A DNA stretch of 64,000 bases from Palsa-465 sp963800475 (GTDB lineage Bacteria; Actinomycetota; Thermoleophilia; Solirubrobacterales; Solirubrobacteraceae): NCBI GenBank assembly GCA_963800475.1, contig CAWDAZ010000001.1, positions 817,442 through 881,441 of the forward strand, written 5' to 3'. A program made the translations under genes and the position numbers. Within the stretch, counting starts at the first letter, position 1; each line of letters starts with the position of its first letter. Shown here piece by piece: positions 42,619 through 50,897 of this stretch. The notes under the pieces were generated by a model. The model was not told where the DNA came from and ran no database searches. It saw only the letters and a list, made by a program, of their open reading frames with translations.

Positions 42619-44166
42619 ATGAGTACTGCCGTCGAAGATCCGGGGGTCGCGGCCGACAATCCGCTCGTCGAGGGTCTCGAGCGGCTTCCAGTGCATCCGA
42701 CGGCGCTCGTGATCTTCGGCGCGACCGGCGACCTCGCCCACCGCAAGCTGCTCCCGGCGCTGTACAACCTCGCGCATGACGGCGCGCTTCCGGAGCGCTT
42801 CGAGCTCGTCGGGGTCGCGCGGGGCGACCAGTCTGACGACGAGTTCCGGGCGCTCGCCCGCGAGTCGATCGAACGGTTCTCGCGCCGCAAGCCCAACGCC
42901 GACGTGCTCACCGGCCTGCTAGCGGACGCCCGCTACATCTCCGGCACGTTCGACGACGACGAGGTCTACGCGAAGCTCCGGCGGGTGCTCGGCGAGCTCG
43001 ACCAGAAGGCCGGCCGGGTCCTGAACCGCGTCTTCTACCTGTCGACGGCGCCGGACTTCTTCCCGGTGATCGCCGCCAAGATCGGCGACGCCGGCCTCGA
43101 GGCAGTCGAGCACGCGGATACCCGGCTGGTGGTCGAAAAGCCGTTCGGCTATGACCTCGCCTCGGCGCGTGGGCTGAACGCGCAGCTGCTCGACACCTTC
43201 GACGAGTCCCAGGTCTTCCGGATCGACCATTACCTGGGAAAGGAGACGGTTCAGAACCTGATGGCGCTGCGGTTCGCCAACGCGCTGTTCGAGCCGGTCT
43301 GGAACCGGAACTTCGTCGACTACGTCCAGATCACCGCCGTCGAGGACATCGGGATCGGGGGCCGCGCCGGCTACTACGACCATGCCGGGGCGCTCCGCGA
43401 CCTGGTGCAGAACCACATGCTGCAGCTGCTGTCGCTGCTGACGATGGAGCCGCCCACCTCATTCGACGCCAACCGCGTCCGCGACGAGAAGCTGAAGGTG
43501 CTCGAGGCGATCGTCCCGCCGGACATCGACGACGTCGCCTCGATGGCGGTACGCGGACAGTACGCCGCAGGCGTCGTCGCCGGGCACAAGGTGCCGGGCT
43601 ACCGGGAGGAAGAGGGTGTGCCACCCGACTCGCGGACCGAGACATACGCGGCACTCCGCCTGCACGTCTCCAACTGGCGCTGGTCGGGCGTCCCGTTCTT
43701 CCTGCGTACCGGCAAGCGCCTGGCGCGGAAGGTCACCGAGATCGTGGTGACGCTCAAGCCGGTGCCCCACGTCGCGTTTCAGAGCGCCGGGTCGGTCGGG
43801 GTGCAGCCCAACCAGGTGATCCTCACCGTCCAGCCGGACGAGGGCGTGTCGGTGTCGCTCGGCGCCAAGATCCCCGGCCCGACGATGCGGATCCGGCCCG
43901 TGCACATGGAGTTCCACTACGGGACCGCGTTCCTGTCGGAGTCGCCGGAGGCCTACGAGCGGCTGATCCTGGACGCGATGCGCGGCGACGCGACCCTGTT
44001 CACGCGCAACGACGAGATCGAGGCTCTGTGGGGGATCGTCGATCCGATCCTGACCGCGTGGCACGAGGACACGAGCTCGCCGATCCCGCAGTACGAGGCC
44101 GGGTCGCAGGGGCCGGACGAGGCCAACGAGCTACTCGAGGGGAACGCCCGGTGGCGGCGGCTGTGA
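42619..44166 (+). CDS. zwf: Glucose-6-phosphate dehydrogenase
   Basis: The 515-residue enzyme oxidises G6P to 6-phosphogluconolactone with NAD(P). It has the Rossmann start 'TALVIFGATGDLAHRKLLPA', the VVEKPFGYD motif and the active-site RIDHYLGKETVQNL with its His and Lys. It starts 3 bp after the tal-pgi stop and is followed by its assembly factor opcA. Confidence 0.96.
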   Translation: MSTAVEDPGVAADNPLVEGLERLPVHPTALVIFGATGDLAHRKLLPALYNLAHDGALPERFELVGVARGDQSDDEFRALARESIERFSRRKPNADVLTGLLADARYISGTFDDDEVYAKLRRVLGELDQKAGRVLNRVFYLSTAPDFFPVIAAKIGDAGLEAVEHADTRLVVEKPFGYDLASARGLNAQLLDTFDESQVFRIDHYLGKETVQNLMALRFANALFEPVWNRNFVDYVQITAVEDIGIGGRAGYYDHAGALRDLVQNHMLQLLSLLTMEPPTSFDANRVRDEKLKVLEAIVPPDIDDVASMAVRGQYAAGVVAGHKVPGYREEEGVPPDSRTETYAALRLHVSNWRWSGVPFFLRTGKRLARKVTEIVVTLKPVPHVAFQSAGSVGVQPNQVILTVQPDEGVSVSLGAKIPGPTMRIRPVHMEFHYGTAFLSESPEAYERLILDAMRGDATLFTRNDEIEALWGIVDPILTAWHEDTSSPIPQYEAGSQGPDEANELLEGNARWRRL

Positions 44167-44203
44167 GCCGCGGGCGGTTCGGCGTGAGAAACGGGCCGAG
44201 GGG

Positions 44204-45196
44204 ATGAGCGAAGACGTCTGGGCAGAGCGGGACACGACGCCCGACGAGATCGAGGTGGCGCTCCGCAGGCTGCTGCGCGACCGGCACCTGGCGAACCCGA
44301 CGCTGGCCCCCGCGCGGGTGCTCAATTTCGTGGTGGTCGTCGACCGCTCGTGGAAGGGCGAGATCTCGAACCGGCTCGCGCGCGTCGGCCGCTACCACGC
44401 GTCGCGCACGATCCTGTGTGCGGTCGAGGAGGGCAGAACCTCGCTCGACGCCGTCGCGGTGATGAGCTACGACGACTCCCCGGGCGGCACCCTCAACGTG
44501 ATGCACGAGCTGGTCGAGATCGACATGGGACCGGAGCACCTCGCGCGTCTGGACACGATCGTCGATGCGGTGCTGGTCTCGGAACTGCCGACGATGCTGT
44601 GGGCACCGCACGGTCACGACGATGCCGCCCGCGTGCTGATGCGGATGCTCGACGTGATCCTGATGGACTCCGAGGATCAGGAGGACCCCGGCGCCGGGCT
44701 GGCGCGCGCGGCGAACTGCCTCGGGTCCGTGTACGTGGTGGACCTCGCGTGGTTGCGGACGACGCCGTGGCGCGAGCGGCTCGCGGCAAGCTTCGATCCG
44801 CCCGATCGGCGTCGTGCGCTGCACGAGCTCGCGGGTGTGTGCGTTCGCCACCAGCCGGCGTCGATGGCGAGCGCGGCGCTGCTCGTGGGGTGGCTGGCCT
44901 CGCGCCTGAAGTGGAACGGAAGCCCCCCGGCGATCGAGCTGGCCTCGGTTGACCAGGACGCGCCCGGGCTTGCCGGCGTGACCGTGTCGTGGGGCGAAGA
45001 GTGCTCGCTGTCGCTCGACCGGGGGCGCGGGGGACTGCTCGCGCGCCAGCAGGGCGGCGGCGAGGACCGGGTCTGGAGGGTGCTCGGCGCCTCGCGCGGC
45101 GAGGGCGGGATCCTCGGCGAAGGGGTCCGCCAGGCGCTGCTGCGCGACCCGACCTACGGGCCGGCGCTCGACGCCGCCAGGGAGCTGGTCACGTGA
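44204..45196 (+). CDS. opcA: Glucose-6-phosphate dehydrogenase assembly protein
   Basis: The 330-residue protein matches OpcA, a redox-responsive allosteric effector of Zwf in cyanobacteria and present next to zwf in actinobacteria. Segments: 'ARVLNFVVVVDRSWKGEISN', 'EELVEIDMGPEHLARLDTIV'-like 'VMHELVEIDMGPEHLARLDT', and 'LLVGWLASRLKW' near the C-terminus. Starts 37 bp after zwf; its TGA overlaps the pgl GTG (GTGA). Confidence 0.92.
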   Translation: MSEDVWAERDTTPDEIEVALRRLLRDRHLANPTLAPARVLNFVVVVDRSWKGEISNRLARVGRYHASRTILCAVEEGRTSLDAVAVMSYDDSPGGTLNVMHELVEIDMGPEHLARLDTIVDAVLVSELPTMLWAPHGHDDAARVLMRMLDVILMDSEDQEDPGAGLARAANCLGSVYVVDLAWLRTTPWRERLAASFDPPDRRRALHELAGVCVRHQPASMASAALLVGWLASRLKWNGSPPAIELASVDQDAPGLAGVTVSWGEECSLSLDRGRGGLLARQQGGGEDRVWRVLGASRGEGGILGEGVRQALLRDPTYGPALDAARELVT

Positions 45197-45894
45197 GCCT
45201 CGAGATTGAGGTCGTCGAGGACCCGGCACGCTCGTGCTCGGCGATGCTGCTGAGCGCGATGCTGGGCGGCGGCGACATCGTGCTCACCGGCGGTGGAACC
45301 CCGCGGCCCGCGTACGAGGAGCTCGCCAGCGCGGTGCGGGCCGTCGGGCACGACCTCCGCAACACGACGCTGTGGTTCAGCGACGAGCGGTGCGTGCCGC
45401 CGGACGACGAGCTCTCGAACTACCGGCTCGTCAAGCAGGCGCTGCTCGATCCGCTCGCCGACATGCCTCGCCCGGCCGTGCGCAGGATGCGCGGCGAGCT
45501 CGGTCCAGAGGAGGCCGCCGAGGCGTATGAGCGCGAGCTCGAGGAGGCCGGCGAGCCGGAGTTCTCGCTGGTGTTGCTGGGGCTCGGCCCCGACGGGCAC
45601 CTCGCGTCGATGTTCCCCGACCAGGCCTCGCTGTCCGAGCGCTCACGGCTCGTCGTCGGGGTCGACGAGGCGGGGCTGGAGCCGTTAGTCCCGCGCGCGA
45701 CGCTGACGCTACCGGCGCTCGCGAACGCCGAGCGGGTGGTGTTCCTCGTCACCGGGGCCGCGAAGGCCGACGCGGTCGCGGCGGCGTTCGGTCCCGACGC
45801 GACGCCCGACCCGCACGTCCCGTCCTCGATGCTCGTCCCGCTGGCCAAGGAGCTCACGGTGGTGCTCGACGCCGCGGCGGCCGCTCGCCTGTGA
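45193..45894 (+). CDS. pgl: 6-phosphogluconolactonase
   Basis: The 233-residue enzyme hydrolyses 6-phosphogluconolactone. Motifs: 'GGDIVLTGGGTPRPAYEELA', 'LWFSDERCVPPDDELSNYRL' and 'LLGLGPDGHLASMFPDQASL', with the catalytic His in GHLAS. GTG start at 45193 within opcA's stop; its own stop overlaps the next GTG (GTGA). Confidence 0.93.
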   Translation: MSLEIEVVEDPARSCSAMLLSAMLGGGDIVLTGGGTPRPAYEELASAVRAVGHDLRNTTLWFSDERCVPPDDELSNYRLVKQALLDPLADMPRPAVRRMRGELGPEEAAEAYERELEEAGEPEFSLVLLGLGPDGHLASMFPDQASLSERSRLVVGVDEAGLEPLVPRATLTLPALANAERVVFLVTGAAKADAVAAAFGPDATPDPHVPSSMLVPLAKELTVVLDAAAAARL

Positions 45895-46853
45895 GCGTCG
45901 CGGTCGTCGGGGTCGACCTCGGCGGCACTAAGGTCGCCGCGGCGCCGCTGCAAAACCAGCGACTCGGCGAGTCGGTCGTGCGCCCCACCGAGCTGGCCGA
46001 CGGACCGGAATTGCTCGAAGAGCTCGTCACGGTCGTGCGCGACGCCGCCTCGGGGCGGCTCGATGCTGTCGGGATCGGCGTCCCCTCGATTGTCGAGTTC
46101 GCGACCGGGCGGGTGATCTCGTCGGTGAACGTGCCGCTCGCCGACATCCCGCTTCGCGAGGTGCTGGGCGAGCGCCTCGGGGTGCCCGTCTACGTCGACA
46201 ACGACGCGACGGTTGCGGCGCTCGCCGAGGCGCATGACGAACAGCTCGAGCTCGTCACTCGCAACCTCGTGATCCTCACCGTCGGCACCGGGATCGGCGG
46301 CGGGATCGTGATCGGCGGGCGGATCTACCGCGGCTCGACCGGTGGCGCTGGCGAGTTCGGGCACACGCTGGTCGGACTTGACCTGAGCGGGTCGGTCCCG
46401 CCGCCCGGCTCGTTCCCGCAGACGGGGTCGCTCGAGCAGGTCGCGTCGGGGCACGCGCTCGACCGGATGGGGCTCGAGGCGGCCGAACGCGAGCCGGGCT
46501 CCGAGCTGGGTCGGCTGCGCGCGGCAGGCCTGCCGGTGCTCGGTGCCGAGGTGGTCGCGGCGGCGGCTGGCGGCGATGCCGTGGCGACGCGGGTGGTCGA
46601 GGCGTGGGCCGAGCACGTGGGGATCGGCGTCGCCAACGCGATCAACACGTTCGACCCGGACGAGGTCGTGCTCGGCGGGGGAGGGGCGCTCGCGGGTGAG
46701 CTGCTGCTCGGTCCGGTGCGGCGCGTGGCAGAGGGGTACATACACCCCGGGCTCGTCGGCAGGTGCATGATCCGGCTCGCGCGGCACGGGCTGCGCGCCG
46801 GCGTGCTCGGTGCCGCGATGCTCGCGCTGATGGAGCTGGAGGCGGCCGGCTGA
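45891..46853 (+). CDS. ROK-family sugar kinase (glucokinase-like) without zinc cysteines
   Basis: The 320-residue protein has the ATPase phosphate motif 'VVGVDLGGTKVAAAPLQNQR', the sugar-binding VDNDATVAALAE with catalytic Asp, 'ILTVGTGIGGGIVIGGRIYR' and GGAGEFGHTLV. Where ROK kinases bind zinc with CxCGxxGCxE, this protein has PPPGSFPQTGSLEQ, so all three cysteines are gone; the His of GEFGHTLV remains. Glucose phosphorylation is the likely role given the operon. It overlaps the genes on both sides. Confidence 0.88.
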   Translation: MSVAVVGVDLGGTKVAAAPLQNQRLGESVVRPTELADGPELLEELVTVVRDAASGRLDAVGIGVPSIVEFATGRVISSVNVPLADIPLREVLGERLGVPVYVDNDATVAALAEAHDEQLELVTRNLVILTVGTGIGGGIVIGGRIYRGSTGGAGEFGHTLVGLDLSGSVPPPGSFPQTGSLEQVASGHALDRMGLEAAEREPGSELGRLRAAGLPVLGAEVVAAAAGGDAVATRVVEAWAEHVGIGVANAINTFDPDEVVLGGGGALAGELLLGPVRRVAEGYIHPGLVGRCMIRLARHGLRAGVLGAAMLALMELEAAG

Positions 46854-47434
46854 TGGCAACGCCAGCGGATTCCAGACACGAGCTCGTGCTAGTCCGGCAC
46901 GGCGAGACGCAATGGAGCCTGTCGGGACAGCACACGAGTCGCACCGACCTGCCGCTCACCGAGCCCGGGCGCGAGCGGGCGCGGGCGCTCGCCGGCGACC
47001 TGGCCAGCCGCCGCTTCGCCCTCGTGCTCTCCAGCCCGCTGCGGCGTGCACGCGAGACGTGTGAGCTCGCCGGGTTCGGCGGCGTGATGCAGCTCTGTGA
47101 CGACCTTCGCGAGTGGGATTACGGCGAGTACGAGGGCCTGACGACGCCCGAGATCTGGGAGCACAACCCCGACTGGGTGTTGTGGCGCGACGGTTGCCCC
47201 GGCGGGGAGTCACCCGAGCAGGTGGGCGCCCGCGCCGACCGGGCGCTCGAGCGGCTGCGCGCGGCCGACGGGGAGGCGATCGCGTTCGCCCATGGCCACA
47301 TACTGCGCGTCGTGACCGCTCGGTGGATCGGGATGGCGCCGGCGGCGGGGGCGCGATTCGCGCTGCGCGCGGGCGCCCTGTCGACGCTCGGGTTCGAGCG
47401 GAAAACCGAGGTCATCAGCCGCTGGAACGCGTGA
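46853..47434 (+). CDS. Histidine phosphatase (phosphoglycerate mutase-like)
   Basis: The 193-residue protein has the phosphohistidine motif ELVLVRHGETQWS, 'LSSPLRRARETCELAG' and the second catalytic His in IAFAHGHILRVV. Members may be cofactor-dependent mutases or broad phosphatases; 'LREWDYGEYEGLTTPEIWEH' favours the phosphatase branch. It is the last gene of the operon; its stop codon lies in the first copy of a 23-bp tandem repeat. Confidence 0.9.
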   Translation: MATPADSRHELVLVRHGETQWSLSGQHTSRTDLPLTEPGRERARALAGDLASRRFALVLSSPLRRARETCELAGFGGVMQLCDDLREWDYGEYEGLTTPEIWEHNPDWVLWRDGCPGGESPEQVGARADRALERLRAADGEAIAFAHGHILRVVTARWIGMAPAAGARFALRAGALSTLGFERKTEVISRWNA

Positions 47435-47512
47435 CGGCGATGCGTTCGGGCGCGTGACGGCGATGCGTTCGGGCGCGCAGCCGCGATGCGTTCGGGCGCG
47501 CAGCCGGATGGC
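47431..47512 (+). repeat. 23-bp tandem repeat, three copies plus a partial
   Basis: GTGACGGCGATGCGTTCGGG + CGC at 47431-47453 is repeated exactly at 47454-47476, then with GCAGCC replacing GTGACG at 47477-47499, then a partial copy. The first copy contains the stop codon of the histidine phosphatase; tRNA-Leu starts 31 bp after the third copy. Confidence 0.85.
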
Positions 47513-47529
47513 TAGACTGAGGCCCCCGC

Positions 47530-47613
47530 GCGGGCGTGCTGGAATTGGTAGACAGGCACGGCTCAGGACCGTGTGCTCGTAAGAGCGTGGAGGTTCGAGT
47601 CCTCTCGCCCGCA
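47530..47613 (+). tRNA. tRNA-Leu (anticodon CAG)
   Basis: Acceptor stem GCGGGCG/CGCCCGC (47530-47536 and 47606-47612), D-arm with GGTAGACAGG, anticodon loop CTCAGGA in the stem CACGG...CCGTG, a long class II variable arm (TGCTCGTAAGAGCG) and T-arm GGAGG-TTCGAGT-CCTCT. Discriminator A at 47613; CCA is not encoded. The antisense strand carries the end of the phosphoesterase frame. Confidence 0.95.
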
Positions 47614-49533
47614 TTTCACTGGGTTGGGTCGGCCGGTCCCGGGGGCATGGTCGAGAAAGCGAAAAATACGCTCGCTTTCTCGACCAAGTCCGGCTGCACT
47701 GCGCCGCTGCGGCGGCACCGCGGCGCGCGAGCGAGCGCTAGGTGACGGCGCGGCGCGGCGCGCGATCGTCCTCGGGCCCAGCCGCACGACGAGCGTGTAG
47801 CGACCGCGGGCCGGGGCGCGGCCGTGGGCGCGGAGGACGAGGCCGTGCCGTGAGGTGCCGACGTCGGCGACGAACCGCCGAGCGATCAGGCGCCGCCCGC
47901 GGTACAGCTCGACGTCGAGCCCCCGGAGCGCCCCGCGGTCTACCTCCAGCTCTACGACGAGCCCGCGCAGCCGCCGATTCACGCGCGCCGACAGGACCGT
48001 TAGCTTCTGCGCCGGGATCGGTGCCGGGACCTTGCCAGGGCCGGTCTTCGTGCACGCGAGCCGCGCCGGCGTGTCGCCGGCCGCCGCGAGCGCCGGCAGC
48101 TCGGGGAACGTGGGCTGGCCGCGCTTGAGTGCGTCGAGGTCGAGGAAGTCGAGCAGGTCGTTGGCGTTCGCGTCGCGATACGTCATCGCCTGGAGGTTCC
48201 ACTTGCGCTCGAGGAACGCCAGCACCGAGGTGTGGTCGTAGACGATGCTCGACACGCAGCCCGGCTTCGCGTATGGGCCGACCAGCACCGACGGCACCCG
48301 GAAGCCGTAGCGCGCGAACCCGTCGTACGACGCCTCGCCGGGCTGGACCTGGGGCGGGATCGCGTCCGGCGCGAGCGCGACCGGGGGCGGGACATGGTCG
48401 TAGTAGCCGCCGTGCTCGTCGTAGGTGAGGATCAGCAGCGTCTTGCGCCACAGCGGCGAGCTTCCGAGCGCGCTCACGACCTTGGCCAGGAACGCCTCCC
48501 CGACGACGATGTTCTGCGGGTTCTCCTGCGACTGGGTCCCGTAGTCGGGGTCGAGCAGGCTGAATGCCGGGAGCGTGCCGGCCTTCGCGTCGGTGAAGAA
48601 CTGGTCGATCGGCGGCGCGTTGGTCTTCGAGAACGCGCCGTCGTTGCCCGGGTACAGCTCCATCGTGCAGCCCGTCGGGAAGCTCGTGTTGTAGTCCGTC
48701 CAACTGATCCCGGCGGTCTCGAGCCGATCGAAGATCGTGCCGTTGGCGGGCGCGCCCAGCGACGCGTCGGGGACGATGTTGCCCGGGCCGGTGCCGATGT
48801 CGTCGGTCATCCCGCTCGAGGTGGCGGCGATCAGGTAGCGGCGCTGCGGATCGGTCTGCGCGAGACAGCTGCAGAACCAGCGGTCGCCGATCGGGAACCT
48901 GGTCGCGAGGTCGTATGTGAACGGTAGGTCGTCGACCGTCCAATAGCCCATCGCGACCGCGCCGACCAACTCGGAGGTGAACGGCGAGATCGGCGTCCGC
49001 ACGAACCCGCCCATCGCGCCGTTGTCGTAGGCGTTGTGGCTGGCCGTCCATTCCTGGCTCGGGGTGGCCCCGAACTGGCACGTGGTCGGCATCCGGAACG
49101 CCCGCTGCAGCTCGCCGTTCGGATACGGATTGGTGGCGTCGGGGAGCCCGTCGTCCGCGAGCCTGAAGCCGTCTCCGCGCGGGCGTCCGCCCGGCTCGCG
49201 CCCGAGCATCCCGAACAGGTTGTCGTACGAGTGGTTCTCGCGCATCAGCACCACCACGTGCTCGATCTCCGGGAGCGTGTCGGTGCCGGCCGCGAGTGTC
49301 GCGTCGGGCAGCGAGTCGGGGAGCCGCATCCGTGACTTGCCCAGCACCCGCAGCGCCTCGCGCTGCGACGCGAGCGGCTGGCTGAGGTCGCGCACCGGGC
49401 GCCACCACGGACGCGTGCGCGCGAGCGCCCGGCCGGCGACGGAGGCGCCCGCGACCGCCGCCGTGCCGGCGGCGAGGAACGTCCGCCGCGTGGGCGAGGC
49501 GAGCGGAGGCGTGGAGACTCGTGGATCGGGCAT
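47563..49533 (-). CDS. Tat-exported phosphoesterase/phospholipase C-like protein with run-on C-terminus
   Basis: The protein (656 residues as read) belongs to the phosphoesterase family of phospholipases C and acid phosphatases: 'HVVVLMRENHSYDNLFGMLG', 'DPDYGTQSQENPQNIVVGEA' and 'LLILTYDEHGGYYDHVPPP'. The N-terminus has a twin-arginine signal (TRRTFLAAGTAAVAGASVAG). ATG at 49533 has CCGGAG upstream. Its C-terminal all-beta domain ends near 'YTLVVRLGPRTIARR'; there the frame continues through a hairpin into the antisense of tRNA-Leu, stopping at 47563. A neighbouring frame has a TAG at 47738-47740 right after that domain, so a 3' frameshift is likely. Confidence 0.85.
   Translation of the reverse strand: MPDPRVSTPPLASPTRRTFLAAGTAAVAGASVAGRALARTRPWWRPVRDLSQPLASQREALRVLGKSRMRLPDSLPDATLAAGTDTLPEIEHVVVLMRENHSYDNLFGMLGREPGGRPRGDGFRLADDGLPDATNPYPNGELQRAFRMPTTCQFGATPSQEWTASHNAYDNGAMGGFVRTPISPFTSELVGAVAMGYWTVDDLPFTYDLATRFPIGDRWFCSCLAQTDPQRRYLIAATSSGMTDDIGTGPGNIVPDASLGAPANGTIFDRLETAGISWTDYNTSFPTGCTMELYPGNDGAFSKTNAPPIDQFFTDAKAGTLPAFSLLDPDYGTQSQENPQNIVVGEAFLAKVVSALGSSPLWRKTLLILTYDEHGGYYDHVPPPVALAPDAIPPQVQPGEASYDGFARYGFRVPSVLVGPYAKPGCVSSIVYDHTSVLAFLERKWNLQAMTYRDANANDLLDFLDLDALKRGQPTFPELPALAAAGDTPARLACTKTGPGKVPAPIPAQKLTVLSARVNRRLRGLVVELEVDRGALRGLDVELYRGRRLIARRFVADVGTSRHGLVLRAHGRAPARGRYTLVVRLGPRTIARRAAPSPSARSRAAVPPQRRSAAGLGRESERIFRFLDHAPGTGRPNPVKCGREDSNLHALTSTRS
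47648..47686. terminator. Perfect 15-bp hairpin after tRNA-Leu
   Basis: TGGTCGAGAAAGCGA (47648-47662), a nine-base loop, TCGCTTTCTCGACCA (47672-47686). It lies 34 bp after tRNA-Leu and between it and the convergent phosphoesterase, so it probably terminates transcription from both sides. No T tract. The phosphoesterase frame as it stands reads through it. Confidence 0.6.
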
Positions 49534-49669
49534 CGATGCTCCGGAAGGCGGCGAAGCTAGCGCCCGGTTTTCGAACACAACGCCGGTTCATGTGAACAAC
49601 GCGTGTCCGGATGCCCCACCCCGTGAGGTCCCGAGGCGCACGCTACGCTTCTCAGCGCGCAGGCACCCC

Positions 49670-49742
49670 GCCGCTATCGTCTAGGGGACTAGGACGCCGC
49701 CCTCTCACGGCGGAAACCCGGGTTCGAATCCCGGTAGCGGTA
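49670..49742 (+). tRNA. tRNA-Glu (anticodon CTC)
   Basis: Acceptor GCCGCTA pairing with TAGCGGT (one G-U), D-arm with CTAGGGGACTAGG, anticodon stem-loop CCGCC-CTCTCAC-GGCGG and T-arm CCCGG-TTCGAAT-CCCGG. Discriminator A at 49742, no CCA. Downstream sequence looks like an integration site. Confidence 0.95.
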
Positions 49743-49791
49743 TCAACAAACTACCTGCAAATCGGCAAGTTCGCGCCGGGAAATAGGCTGA

Positions 49792-49814
49792 TTGGGAACC
49801 TATTTGGGAACCTA
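49792..49814 (+). repeat. 11-bp direct repeat, 12-bp period, after tRNA-Glu
   Basis: TTGGGAACCTA at 49792-49802 and 49804-49814, 50 bp after the tRNA end. Same geometry as the repeats near the other tRNA ends; candidate integrase arm sites. Confidence 0.5.
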
Positions 49815-49993
49815 GCGCACAGAACGGTGCATCGCATCGGGTCTACTTGCCGACCACGTCCTTGCGAGAGATGCCTGCCGGCTTGAGCAGGCCGAGGACC
49901 GGCTCCGAGACGGGGACCAGGTAATCGGGCTGCTGTAAGCGTTCCGCTCGGCGGCTCGTCGTCATCGTCCGGGTCGGCCGCGATTCTGCGGGG

Positions 49994-50683
49994 ATGACTG
50001 ACTCCCGAATCCAAAAGTGGACCGGCTGGATCGACGGGACGATCAAGAATGAGCTTGTGACGATGCATTTGCACCGCTACGTCTGGCAGGAGGTCACGAA
50101 GCTGGTCGAAGACAACACCGAGCTGCCGGACTCCTATTGGTGGGAGTTCATGCTTGACACCTACACGACCACGCAAGCGACCGCGGTCCGCCGCCAGGCG
50201 GACAGACGTCGAGACGTGGTTTCCCTCAAGCGGCTCCTGATCGAGGTCCAAGGGAGGGCGAGCGCGATCACCCGTGCGTACTGGATCGAGACGCTATGGA
50301 AGGCCGAGGACCACGGGGAGCGGGTCGTGGCCGGCCGACAGTGGGATGAGCACTACGGTGGCAGCGTGGGAGGACATCTCGATCCCGCTATTCCCAGGGG
50401 CGACCTCGCGCGTCTCGACACGGCCGCAGAGGAGGTCAAGAACTACGTGGACATGAACGTCGCCCACACGAGCGCGGACCCCGTGGCACGGGAGGTCACC
50501 CTCAACGTCGGAGACGTCCACCGAGCGATGGACGATGTCGCCCGAGTGTTTCGGCGCTACTACGGCTTATTCACCGCGAGCACGCTTCTGACGCTCACGC
50601 CCTTCCTGCAGCATGACTTCTTCGGCGTGTTCCGGCAGGCCTGGATGCGCGAGGGCTATCAGCCGGAAGCCCAGGTGGTATGA
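49994..50683 (+). CDS. AbiU2/HEPN-like hypothetical protein
   Basis: The 229-residue, mostly helical protein resembles AbiU2-type HEPN proteins: 'NELVTMHLHRYVWQEVTKLV' near residue 19, 'TTTQATAVRRQADRRRDVVS' followed by LKRLLIEV, and 'VKNYVDMNVAHTSADPVARE'. AbiU2 was first described as part of a phage abortive-infection pair; many relatives have unknown roles. It begins 251 bp after tRNA-Glu and ends 34 bp before a tRNA-Val fragment, a typical accessory-gene position. No partner gene is seen. Confidence 0.55.
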   Translation: MTDSRIQKWTGWIDGTIKNELVTMHLHRYVWQEVTKLVEDNTELPDSYWWEFMLDTYTTTQATAVRRQADRRRDVVSLKRLLIEVQGRASAITRAYWIETLWKAEDHGERVVAGRQWDEHYGGSVGGHLDPAIPRGDLARLDTAAEEVKNYVDMNVAHTSADPVAREVTLNVGDVHRAMDDVARVFRRYYGLFTASTLLTLTPFLQHDFFGVFRQAWMREGYQPEAQVV

Positions 50684-50716
50684 CCCGTGCGCTCCGTCCG
50701 CCTGGTAATCCGGGAG

Positions 50717-50762
50717 TGGGCGATGCTGGGCTCGAACCAGCGACTCCGCCTTGTCGAGGCGG
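50717..50762 (-). other. tRNA-Val(GAC) 3'-half fragment, attachment-site remnant
   Basis: On the minus strand: anticodon arm CCGCC-TCGACAA-GGCGG (anticodon GAC), variable loop, T-arm GCTGG-TTCGAGC-CCAGC, acceptor ATCGCCC and discriminator A at 50717. The D-arm and 5' acceptor strand are replaced by unrelated sequence. A 46-bp piece like this is what an element leaves at its far end. Confidence 0.75.
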
Positions 50763-50841
50763 ATTTGGGGCGGCAGCAGACGGAAGGAGGGGGCAGGAAA
50801 AGCCAGGAAATCCCTGCACGAAACGGCATTTCGGGCTGACG

Positions 50842-50897
50842 GCTGCTACCGCGCGTTTCCCGCTGTTACCGCACGAGGTGTTGGCCCAGTGTTGGCC
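50842..50897 (+). repeat. Two pairs of direct repeats near the tRNA-Val fragment
   Basis: GCTGCTACCGCGCG (50842-50855) recurs as GCTGTTACCGCACG (50862-50875) with period 20; GTGTTGGCC occurs at 50878-50886 and 50889-50897 with period 11. Candidate integrase/excisionase binding sites. Confidence 0.45.
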
